Shown piece by piece: positions 10,231-20,186 of a stretch of DNA of 64,000 nucleotides (positions within the stretch are counted from its first letter, which is position 1; every line of letters begins with the position of its first letter). The notes below the pieces were generated by a model. The model saw only the letters and a list, made by a program, of their open reading frames with translations. It did no database searches and was not told where the DNA came from. The position numbers and the translations under genes are program-made. Source of the stretch: Sorghum bicolor (taxonomy: Eukaryota; Streptophyta; Magnoliopsida; Poales; Poaceae). The DNA is taken from contig NC_012878.2 of NCBI RefSeq assembly GCF_000003195.3, positions 52,638,629 to 52,702,628 on the forward strand, given 5' to 3'.

Positions 10231-12071
10231 ATGGGAGTGGGACTGAAGAGGCAGGAAATGTGGCGGGCGGCGGCGGCGGCGGCGGCGGCGGCTCCGGCTC
10301 CGACGGCGAGGTAAGGCGAACGATCCCCGGCCGTTGGTTCGCGTTGCTCTTGCTTGTCCTTGGTTCGCGATCCCCTTTTTTTTTTTTCCGAGGCTGGGTT
10401 GCCGATCGGCCTGGCGCTGGATTCCCGTTGCGCTTCGATTTGGCGTCGCCTGCTCTGGTGGGTTTTACTTTGCGGCCCGTCCGAGGGTGGTCTGACCTGA
10501 TCAAAAGATCGGCGCTGCTTGATTGAGTCCTTGGTGTGCGCATTGTGCCGTTCTGTTTTCGCTCTGGGGGTTTGGGGCTCGTGGTATTCGTCGGTATTCC
10601 TCTCCGATGATGGAAGGACCTTACTACCTTAGCCTAGTCTAATCTGAACTATGTTTGCTGTGGGGCGTATCTGGAGAACTGTGCGTACAGTTTGAGTACA
10701 GAATTTGATGGAGGGACATAGATTTCTCTGAAGCAGTTTTTTATTGAGAAATGGGTGAATTTTTGACTGGTGATTCATATTCTTAGTGTTCTTACAGTGA
10801 ATGTGGAGTCCATGGTTTTTTAACCCATTGTCAATTTTCTAAAAAAATCATTCTGCTAGCGATATCTGAAAAAAGTTGGAGCAATGTAGTCTATTAAATT
10901 TATATCAGATTATTTAGTAACCCCCCTCTCCCTGAATTTTGATGCATTGTTCACCTGGCAGTAGCATCTGTGTCAGTAGAGATTATATTCTGTGAAAAAA
11001 TATTTTAGCTTATAATTCCATCGCATCAGTGTCACTGGAGGTTACATTATGTGAGATATTTCTGCTTAGTTAAGCATGTAAAGCTTCAGATTGAACTCAG
11101 TTAAGAACTCTGCTTCTCCTTTGCAATCCTACTGATGCTGTTAAGAACTCTGCTTCTCTTTTGCGATCTTACTGACCCCTGATGGTTACGCACGAAAACA
11201 GAGCAGGTGGTAAATTCTGCTTCACCTAGGCCATATGCATTTTACATTGTAAGAATCCTTAACCAGTCTATTGAAGCAACAAAGCAAAGCATATGTGGCA
11301 GGGTCCAATTGAATCTTGATGATACATTCCTGCTGATAAGTTTTTTATTTCTTTATGTAACTAATCATGTGACATTGCCATGGTTAAGTCATATTGGTTT
11401 GCACTAATGATCAGAGATGTGTATTGTCGTGCAGCGCAGCAGGAAGGCAGCAAGCCGTCGCCAGCAACAGTGCCACCGCCAAGCCGTTGGCCGAAAGGTT
11501 TCGGCCGGCACAGCGAGGGATGGGTGGCCCAGACAACGCGTGCCACAACTTCCGCGGTGTCCGGCAGCGCCGGTGGGGCAAGTGGGTGGCCGAGATCCGC
11601 GAGCCCAACCGCGGCAAGCGCCACTGGCTGGGCACCTTCGACAACCCCTTCGACGCGGCCGTCGCCTACGACCGGGCGGCCGTGTCCATCCACGGCGCCC
11701 ACTACGCGCACCTCAACTTCCCCGCGGACCACGCCGCCGCGGCGCCGGCCCAATGCCATCCATCGTCCTGCTCTGCCGCCGCCACCACCGCCGACGTGTT
11801 CCAGGAGCACGAGGCAAAGCCAAGGGTTGCCGCTGCGCTGGGCGGCGGCGCAGTGACCGTCAGCCAGCAGCAGCCGCAGCAGCAGGGCACTCCATGGATT
11901 TCGCCTGATGCTCCGTTCGGCGACGACTCTCATGACATTGCCATGTACCTCGATTTCGATGCGGTATCCGACATGGTGCCCTTCTATCCTGGCATCAAGA
12001 GAGAGGATTGCCAGCATCAGGTATTCGACGCCAACGCCGTTCACTCGCCGGTGTGGGCGCTGGGTGACTGA
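10231..12071 (+). CDS. AP2/ERF transcription factor, DREB type
   Basis: Two exons, 10231-10310 and 11435-12071, joined in phase 2 across a 1124-bp GT-AG intron, encode 238 residues. The single AP2 domain (about 66-123) contains [20 protein letters not shown] and WLGTF and ends HLNFP. The WVAEIREPN form is typical of the DREB branch, which binds DRE/CRT promoter elements in drought, cold and heat responses. Exon 1 is a short leader, [12 protein letters not shown], followed by nine alanines. The C-terminal half is rich in Gln and Ala and then acidic ([14 protein letters not shown]), a plausible activation region. Oddly, I do not see the basic nuclear-localisation motif usual at the N terminus of A-2 DREB proteins, so the subgroup is uncertain. 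The CHX gene follows on the same strand 0.7 kb downstream. An alternative first exon is possible. Confidence 0.9.
11100..11179 (+). repeat. 40-bp tandem repeat in the DREB intron
   Basis: Two adjacent 40-bp units begin GTTAAGAACTCTGCTTCTC at 11100 and 11140 and differ at a handful of positions. They lie in the 3' part of the DREB intron, about 255 bp before the acceptor site. Confidence 0.85.
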
Positions 12072-12775
12072 AATGCTATCTGAGGCAGGGTGAGATGGAA
12101 ACTTTGGTGACTTCAGTAGCATCTGATGGTTGTGGCATGATTAGTAGTGGAATTTAGCTTTGCTGCTAGTTTCTTTAGAATTCAGATTGTTTAGCTAAGC
12201 TAGTAATCAGTAGGATTGTAGTGATCTGCTGGTGGAATGCTGTACAGGCTCAGAGATCAACCTTTTGTTCCCGATTACTATGGAATTTACTGATGCACCT
12301 CATGTCGTGAAATGCTGATTGGGTAATTGGTAGGAGTAGTACCTAACAACCTTTTTTGTGGCATTAGTGTTGGCTGAATTTTTTTACATTTGCTCTGAAG
12401 CGTGTTTCAAATCTACTTATACTCAAAGAACACGGTCACAATGCTCCAATCCTACCCTCAATGGGTTATGGGTTACCCAATCCAATTTTAGATTTACTAT
12501 TCCTGAACTCACGACGCACCCATATTTATCGCAAAACCCATCTTTATCGCAAAGTCCATAAGGTTAGTGCTCCCCAGCCACAGAAATTGTACCGAACAAC
12601 CAGAGCTCGATAAAATCTCGAGGCTATGAAGTTTTAAAACTTTTTTTGACATGTCGATCATTCCTCTCCCCTTCTCTGTCTCTCGCTCCACTCCACCGTG
12701 CAAACCGCCATGGAAGACACAGCCTGACGAGAGGGGCGCAGGGCAAGCATCGGCGCCGGCAGAGACGCAGGGGCG
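12072..12775 (+). other. DREB 3' region and CHX upstream region
   Basis: The gap between the two plus-strand genes holds the DREB 3' untranslated region and the CHX promoter and leader. A small direct repeat around TTTATCGCAAA occurs at about 12527 and 12543. I see no clear TATA box for CHX and no other gene. Confidence 0.6.
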
Positions 12776-15501
12776 ATGGACGACGGCATCAACTGCTACG
12801 TGGTCCCGCAGACCACGGGCACCGGGCGGAACATCTTCCAGGGCGGCAGCCCACTGCAGGAGTCGCTGCCGCTGCTCGGCGTGCAGCTCGTCCTCATCGT
12901 CGCCATCACCCGCGTCCTCTACTTCCTTCTCAAGCCGTTCAAGCAGCCCCGCGTCGTGTCCGAGATCATGGCACGTCCATCCTAGCTCGCACTTTGCAGC
13001 GACGACGCCGCCATGAACGTTCTTCATCAGCTTGATTGAAACGTACGTGCTGCTCCGTCTGATGTGTTTCAGGGCGGCATCATACTCGGCCCGTCCATGC
13101 TGTCACGCAGTCCGGCGTTCAAGGAGATGGTGTTCCCGGCGAGGGGCGACGCGGTGCTGCACACCGTCGCGACGTTCGGGCTCATGTACGCCATCTTCCT
13201 CATCGGCGTGCGGATGGACCCGAAGCTCGTCGTCCGCTCCGGCAAGAAGGGCGTGATCATCGGCCTTTCCGGCTTCATCCTCCCGCTGGCCATGACCACC
13301 GCGGGCTTATCCGGCGCCGCCATGGTCTCGGAGCCCGACGTGACGAGGCGTTCCACGTTCCTGTTCGCGCTGGCCACGTCGCTCTCGGTCACGTCCTTCG
13401 CGGTGCTGTCGCCGATCCTGTCGGAGCTCAGCCTCCTCAACTCCGACCTCGGCCGCACCGCCATGTCGGCCTCGATGACCACCGACGGCATCGCGTGGCT
13501 CATCATGGTGGGGTACATCCTCGCCGAGGCGTTCCTCGTGTCGGCGGTGACGTCGCTCTGGGCGTTCCTCTCGGTGGCCGCGCTCGGCGCGCTCATACTG
13601 TTCGCCGTGCGCCCGGTCGCGCTCAAGGTGATCGAGCGCACGCCGCCGGGCAAGCCCGTGGACGAGAACTACGTCTTGTTCTTCCTCCTCATCGTGCTCC
13701 TCGTCGGGTTCTACAGCGACATCATCGGCACCAACTCGTTCCACGGCGCGCTGATGCTGGGGCTGGCAATCCCCGATGGACCGCCGCTCGGCACCGCGCT
13801 GGGGGAGAAGATTGACGCCATGGTGTCCGGCCTGATTCTGCCTCTCTACTACGCCATGACCGGGCTCAGCACCGATGTGTGGTCCCTGCATTGGGGCAGG
13901 CTGCAGCTAGTCGTGCTCCTCGGATGGTTTGGCAAGCTGGTCGGCGTCATGGTGCCGTCGCTGTGCCTTGAGATCCCCCTCCGGGACGCCGTGTCCCTCA
14001 GCTTGTTCATGAGCTCCAAGGGCATCGTTGAGGTCATCACCTTCACCTTCTTCCTCACCAACAAGGTGATCGCCGAATCATACAACAGCTCTGCAAATGG
14101 AAGCATCAAATGCAGACACTAGTCAGTTCTGCAAGAACTCTTTCAGCGCCCTGGTATGCTCATCAAATTGCTGCATTTGATCGGTTCGGTTCGCAGTTGA
14201 TCGGCAAGAACTCCTTCAGCGGCCTGATATGCTCGTCGGTGGCGATCACGGCGGTGTCGGTGCCGGTGGCGGGATTGCTGTACGACCCGGCGCGGCGCTA
14301 CGCCGTCTACAAGCGGCGCACCCTGCAACACCTCAAGCCGGACGCCGAGCTGCGCATCCTGGCGTGCCTCCACGACGAGTCCCACGTCCCGGGGACGCTC
14401 GCGTTGCTCGAAGCGTCGCACGCCACGCCCCAGACGCCCATCGGCCTCTACCTCCTGCAGCTCGTCGAGATCGCCGGCCGCTCCGCGCCGGTGTTCATCC
14501 CGCACAACCCGCGCCGCAACGCGTCTCGGATCGGCGCGCCCAACGCGCCGTCCACCGACTTCGACCGCATCATCAACGCCTTCTTCCGGCACGAGCTCCG
14601 GCGACCGGAGGGCGCGGTCTCGGTGCACCCGTTCACCACCATCTCCCCGTATTCCTCCATGCACGACGAGGTGTGCCGCCTCGCCGTCGAGAAGCGCACG
14701 TCGCTGATCCTCCTCCACTACCATAAGCACCACTTGCTCGCCGGCGGCGTGCGCGCCTCAGTCGGGCTCCGCGTCGTCAACCGCAAGGTGCTGGAGGTCG
14801 CGCCGTGCTCGGTCGCGGTGTTCGTCGACCGCAACGCCGGGAACGTGGGGCTGTCCAATTTCATTCCGGCCCCGCTACAGGACTACTCAGGCTCTTCCAC
14901 GGGCAGCAGTGGCCTCTCGATGATGAGCGGGCCACAGTTCCACGCCGCGGTGGCGGCGCTCTTCTTCGGCGGCGGCGACGACCGCGAGGCCATGTCCTAC
15001 GCGGCGCGCATGGCGCGCCACCCGGGCGTGACGGTTGCGATCGTGCGGTTCCTGCCAGCCCGAGGCATCAAGGACGACCCGGCGGATCGGCGGGTGGACA
15101 ACCGCGCCATCGAGGAGGTGAAGGCGCTCGCGGCGAGGAGCAGGAACATGCAAGTCCGGGAGGAGCTCGTCGGCGACATGGAGAAGATCGTCGGGGTGCT
15201 GAGGGGTCTCGACAAGGCCGGCTACGACCTAGTCATCGTTGGCATGAGGCACAGGTGGTACCCGGTGATGCCGGCGAACGGGCTGTCGGACTGGAGCGAG
15301 TGCCCCGAGCTTGGCGTCATCGGCGACCTCCTCGCGTCCTCCGACTTCGACACGCCCTACTCGGTGCTCATCATGAAGCAGCAGGACCAGGCTGGCCTGA
15401 ACGCCGCTGTGCCGGGAGCCCAGGACGAGTGGCACGGTGCACTGCCGCCGGGTCGGCAGCGAACCATGTCGACGGCGGGATCTAGCATGTCCAAGCGATA
15501 G
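12776..15501 (+). CDS. CHX: CHX-family cation/H+ antiporter (CHX15-like)
   Basis: Exons 12776-12970, 13073-14065 and 14197-15501, all in phase 0, encode 830 residues. CHX proteins are CPA2 monovalent-cation/proton antiporters of endomembranes or plasma membrane. They combine about 12 membrane spans with a long cytosolic C-terminal region containing universal-stress-like folds. Family landmarks are PLLGVQLVLIV and KQPRVVSEIM in exon 1, GGIILGPSMLSR at the start of exon 2, LSVTSFAVLSPILSEL, SSKGIVEVITFTFFLTNK at the end of exon 2, and YDPARRYAVYKRRTLQHL in exon 3. Intron 1 (102 bp) must use a GC donor (ATG|GCACGT), because no GT site keeps the conserved EIM-GGI junction in frame. Intron 2 (131 bp) contains a second, decayed copy of the exon 3 start. 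The length agrees with other CHX15-type proteins. The transported ion cannot be told from sequence. Confidence 0.94.
14127..14160 (+). repeat. Decayed duplicate of CHX exon 3 start inside intron 2
   Basis: GCAAGAACTCTTTCAGCG at 14131 repeats, with a few substitutions, the exon 3 phrase GCAAGAACTCCTTCAGCG at 14204, 73 bp downstream. It is preceded by its own AG (TCAG|TTC). Read in the gene's frame it gives KNSFSALVCSS, then meets a TGA about 14 codons on. It is therefore a relic or decoy acceptor, not coding in the full-length transcript. Confidence 0.8.
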
Positions 15502-18182
15502 GACCGCGGTAAACAACCCTTATGTCATCTTACCTTTGCGTCATAGAATTGATACATTCACGGATTGACCCCTCTAGTTTCTAGGACTTGGTTCAAATAG
15601 ATTTTCAGATTGTTCTTTGGAGATCCTGTGTACAGTTCAGGATTAGCAAGGTAGTTATCATTCCAGTGAAGATTTTTACTGTTTCTGTTAACTATAGTAG
15701 CATGAGCTGCACTGCACAAATCATGAAAAAACATTCCTAGAGGAAACCTGCATCAGCACCTATTATACTTCATAGAACCCAATTCGTGGTAAAGAAAAAA
15801 ACCATTAACATAACATTAGTAATGCTGGAAGGACATACAAGGGTGATGCAGACATGGAGAATCCAAATGCATCCCGATAGAAGTTTGACAGTCGGGATCG
15901 TTGTAGTTTAGAATCAAGGCATGCTACTGTATCAACTAATCATAAGCAGAATTTTGTCCTGCTCCTAGTTATCAACTAATCGTCCCGATAGAGTATGCAA
16001 TGCAGCAATATAATACTACATACATACCCGAAAAAATCAATAAAGATTTAAAGATTAACCCAAATGACAAAATGACCCTGGATATATCAAACAAGTGACA
16101 TTTTGAAAATTCATTTTGTCTACAGTTCATCAGTTGAATGTACCTAAAGTAAAATCAGACAGAGAGCCTCCTACGCATGGCATACCTCATTATTGCCAAA
16201 ATGTTTGACCAGTGTCCAATAACCTTTACCGCAGCAAAACCATCATTCCTATTACAACAGAAACTCATTGCAAGATTTTTGCTTGATTACCTGGACCCCA
16301 AACAGTAGAAAGCATGAGTAATACTAACCAGTAGAACTTTTGCCGATAGCACGATAAAGACCTCATGTCAACATTCATCATTTTTCTTGACAATGTATCT
16401 TGTGTTGCTCATCATAAAAGTACTGTACAGTGAAATATGAATGATAACCAGAACCCGCATGCAGTGAATGCGTCGGATTTCATCATAGAAGTGGCAAGAA
16501 TCCAGATTATGTATGCTACAGTAAATCCACCCCTGATTTGCAGGAGCAATCAGCATATATAGCAAATCGACCTGACGGCTAAACCTCACTCAGACAATTG
16601 GATTCTGATGCCTGCACAGTACACACAGCCTTCCACAGCACTCTACTGAGAGCGGAACTACACACTTTTGAAGCTCTGTATTTCCTTATTTATTTCATGA
16701 TAAAATAATTTACATATCATATCCACAGTAGTCCAGGTCAATTTTCATGCATGAGCTTTCGACACACTAGTATGAGGGACTAATTAGAATGGTGGAACCA
16801 TGTGTGACAAAAAGCAGATAAAAATCGCCTTAAAAGCCCCCTGTTTCTGGTGGAGGCATGTTTGATCTTCTAAAGCGATAAAAAAACATGTACTGCTTCA
16901 AAACATTCATTATATATACCATTGCATTGCATATCAACAAGAAAGTACCATGCCCTGGGGGCGACGCCTCAAAAACCATGGTCAGAGGTCAGTACTGAAA
17001 AGTCGGAAGATCTAGAATATTGTTCACTTCTGTATTAGGGGAACATCACTCGATTTCCAGAGTTCACAGTGCTCTAGTAATTCAAATATCAACCGCTATT
17101 GATGTTAGACAAACTTAGGTTGCTTCTTTTCAACACAACTGACGAAGCACATAGATTGAATAGAAGAGCTTCAACAAACAAGAAAATGTGATTCTATAGG
17201 GAGGTAACACCAAGCTAACTTCATGAAGCAGCATGAAAGTTTAGCTGTATTTCTATGACCTAACCTTCTTGGTTAGTTGGTTCTAAGCCATTTGAAGACA
17301 AACACTGAAATGTCATAACTGAACTACACATATATTCATTCATTCATTGGTTGGTTACTCATAACTTCAGTAGGGTGGTAAAAGTTGCAGATTATTAAAC
17401 ATAGAAACTGAAATGACATGTTTTCTCCCACTCTTTCAGAAAGAAAGGAAAGAGCACAGTCAAATAGCAGTCAGTTGTGCAGGATATTTGTGATTTGTAA
17501 CAGCACCAGTTACTAGACTAAAGATCGACCTATCATGACCACAGTTATCATGAGTGGACATTTATGCATAATCTATTCACAGTGAAGCTTTAATTTTACT
17601 TCATATAAGCTAGCAGTGATGAATTTTCAAAAGGTATAATGGGTAACAAGCTTTCTTCAGCCTCACCTGGTGACACAGCAATTCATCACTGCTTCCATAT
17701 ATCTAATAGATGGAAATGTTGTGGCCTGCGACTCGGTTTCATGGTTTGACCTCCATTTTGAGCTGCAGATACTCTAGCCATCATAGAGTTAGATCATCCA
17801 CAAAGTTATCACAGGAAAAACTTAGAAGTTCAAAAGGTTGAGCACAAACTTACTGAATCAAATATTGAAATCCACACATAATACTTAATGGGGTTAAATT
17901 AAAGTAGTGCTCGAAACAGAAATAGAACCCTAATATTGTTACAAAATAATCATGCTACTCATTGATACAGACACACCTACACACATATACAACATTTGCC
18001 AAACTGAATAACTTTCTCATGGAGGACAAAAACAGTGATGCACAGTTGTAATTCGAGACAACAGCATCACCATATGTGAGTACAAGACATTAACCACGAA
18101 TGGAGAATCCATGATAGCATCTTCACAAGTTCAGAAGGGCAGAACCTGCAGTATAACAGGCTACAAGGCTGCATATCATTTG
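15502..18182. other. Convergent intergenic region, no gene seen
   Basis: CHX on the plus strand and EXO70B1 on the minus strand end toward this 2.7 kb interval. It presumably holds both 3' untranslated regions. The rest is AT-rich with stops in all frames. I found no terminal inverted repeats or conserved protein pieces. Confidence 0.6.
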
Positions 18183-20186
18183 TCACTTTGCTGCTCCTTC
18201 AAACAAGTGCTGGATATGGGCTACAACATCCTCTGGAGTGTATTTGATGTACAAATCACGCCCGGTTTCAGGAGAAGACTTCAACTTGGCAATTAACGAG
18301 GCATAAACTGGCATCACTGTCTCCTCCACGGCTGCCCTAATGTCCACCCTTAGCTGGTCATCTGCTATCATCCATTTTGACTGTGCTTCATAGATCTCCT
18401 CGAAGTATGTATTAAACATACGCAGTTTCTGCAGCATTGCCTTGGCTGGGAGTCCACCAATGCCTGGACTACCAGTCTGCAGCACAGATGTAACCTTGCC
18501 CCATGTTGTCCGCTGATAATCCATGCTCCAGCGGCGAACTCTAGTTGTCATCTGCTTGATCCACTCATCACCAAGTAAAACACCCAGCTCACTGTCATTC
18601 ACCTTCTGTATGATGTACTTGCCATTATTCATCAAGAAGATAGAAGCAAGAGACGGATCACGGTATATCTTAGACTTCGTATCCAAATTCTTTTGAAGAA
18701 CATCCATGATCCATGCGATGTGCACAGCAAGGGATGATGTGGGGCGGTCAGGGTCAACAGCCACAGGCGCACCTCCATTAGCACCAAAGTCACCTTCCAT
18801 CACCTCTTCCAATGTCTGCCTCGACCCACACGCAGCACGGAGATAGTTCATAACATACCGAGTGATAGGATGTATGACGCCACCTTGGGCAGCAACTCGG
18901 GCAGGGTCACGGCGGATGAGATTTTCCAACTCCATAAATATACCTTTGATAGAGGACCCCAGTGTGTTGCACATCGCGGAGACCTCCGCACGGAGTGCAG
19001 CAGAGTATGGGTCAGAGAACACAGGATCAAGGTCGGGGAGAATGTCACGCACAGCCTCGTACATGTCAACGACGCGGAAGAGGCGCTCCGGCGCGCGGCT
19101 TGAGGAAGAGATAGCGTCACCGAACGATATGAGCTGCAGAGCCTGGGTACGCACGGCGGCAATGAAGGCAAGATCGCCGAAGGGGGCGAGGCCGTCGAAA
19201 ACACGGTCGCATAGGCGGCGCTCACTGGGAATCAGGATGCGGAACACCATGTTGAAGGCCGGGATCCAGCGGGCGATGTCGAACTCAAGCTCCTCCCAGG
19301 GTGAGGCATGAACCTCCTCGGCGGTGCGGGAGCGGACGCCAAGGCGCGCAACGCTCTCGTCGACAAAGCTGCGGCGCGCCGCGGCGTAGGCCTCAGCGCA
19401 CTCGCGGCCAAAGCCGGCGTCCACCATCCTCCTGGCGATCTGGTGCACGTTGGCGATGGACCCCGGGGAGAGAGCATCGATCACGACGTCATAGTCCGTC
19501 ACCGGCTTGGCGATCGGGATAGGCTCGTCGCCGTAGCCGTCCCCGCCTCCGAAGTCGTCGTCGTCGTCGTCGCTCCCGTCCGATCCGAACCCGCCAGGCA
19601 CCACGGGGGCGGCGTCGTCGGGGCGCTCTATGAGCGCCCTGAACTCGTCCTCCAGCCGCGCCATGCACCGGCTGAGCAGCTCGTCGGCGCGGTCGAGCAG
19701 GACGCGGTTGGTCCCCGCGGCGTCCAGCTCCTGCACGGTGCCGATGAGATCGTCGACCGCCTCCAGGAACGCGTCCGCGTCGGCGGAGTCCGCCCAAATC
19801 AGCCGGTCCATGGCCACGAACTGCGAGATCTGGCGGTCGAGCGCGCGCACGGTCCGCTCCATGGACGTGATCGGCGGCCTCGGCCCCGCGGCCGACACCG
19901 CCGCCGCCGCCACGGGCGGCGGGGGCAGCGGCGGCGACGTCGGCATCGAGCGCTCCCCTACAATTCCTCCCCCTCCTCCTCCTCCTCCGCCGCCGCCGCC
20001 GCCACCACCGGACGCAGCGGCCGCCGCCGCGGCGGTGCGCGCGGCGTAGAGCTTGTCGAGCGAGAGGCGGCCGTCGTAGTTGGAGAAGACCTTGAGGATG
20101 TCCTCCGTCATGGTGTCGCTGCTCCCCAGCGTCTGCACGATGTGCTGCACCGTCGCGAGCAGCTTCTCCTCGCCATCCTCCGCCAT
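18183..20186 (-). CDS. EXO70B1: Exocyst complex subunit EXO70B1
   Basis: A single exon of 667 residues. EXO70 is the exocyst subunit that binds phosphoinositides and tethers secretory vesicles to target membranes. The EXO70B1 branch is known in Arabidopsis for links to autophagy, stomatal ABA responses and immunity. The N terminus MAEDGEEKLLATVQHI with FSNYDGRLSLDKLY matches the EXO70B1 pattern. The Pfam Exo70 region covers roughly 290-655 and includes WIPAFNMVFRILIPSERRLCD, LFRVVDMYEAVRDILPDLD, LFLMNNGKYI-type FLMNNGKYIIQKV, and KYTPEDVVAHIQHLFEG at the end. Low-complexity insertions are conspicuous: an alanine run and a run of about fifteen glycines after residue 50, then a proline/alanine stretch and an Asp run (DDDDDD). 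The lack of introns is normal for plant EXO70B genes. It converges on CHX. Confidence 0.96.
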   Translation of the reverse strand: MAEDGEEKLLATVQHIVQTLGSSDTMTEDILKVFSNYDGRLSLDKLYAARTAAAAAAASGGGGGGGGGGGGGGGIVGERSMPTSPPLPPPPVAAAAVSAAGPRPPITSMERTVRALDRQISQFVAMDRLIWADSADADAFLEAVDDLIGTVQELDAAGTNRVLLDRADELLSRCMARLEDEFRALIERPDDAAPVVPGGFGSDGSDDDDDDFGGGDGYGDEPIPIAKPVTDYDVVIDALSPGSIANVHQIARRMVDAGFGRECAEAYAAARRSFVDESVARLGVRSRTAEEVHASPWEELEFDIARWIPAFNMVFRILIPSERRLCDRVFDGLAPFGDLAFIAAVRTQALQLISFGDAISSSSRAPERLFRVVDMYEAVRDILPDLDPVFSDPYSAALRAEVSAMCNTLGSSIKGIFMELENLIRRDPARVAAQGGVIHPITRYVMNYLRAACGSRQTLEEVMEGDFGANGGAPVAVDPDRPTSSLAVHIAWIMDVLQKNLDTKSKIYRDPSLASIFLMNNGKYIIQKVNDSELGVLLGDEWIKQMTTRVRRWSMDYQRTTWGKVTSVLQTGSPGIGGLPAKAMLQKLRMFNTYFEEIYEAQSKWMIADDQLRVDIRAAVEETVMPVYASLIAKLKSSPETGRDLYIKYTPEDVVAHIQHLFEGAAK

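Noticed and set aside
11401..11451. Alternative acceptors for DREB exon 2 (11415, 11440, 11443, 11451)
   Set aside because: All four are out of phase with exon 1. The site at 11435 (and less likely 11417) keeps the frame.
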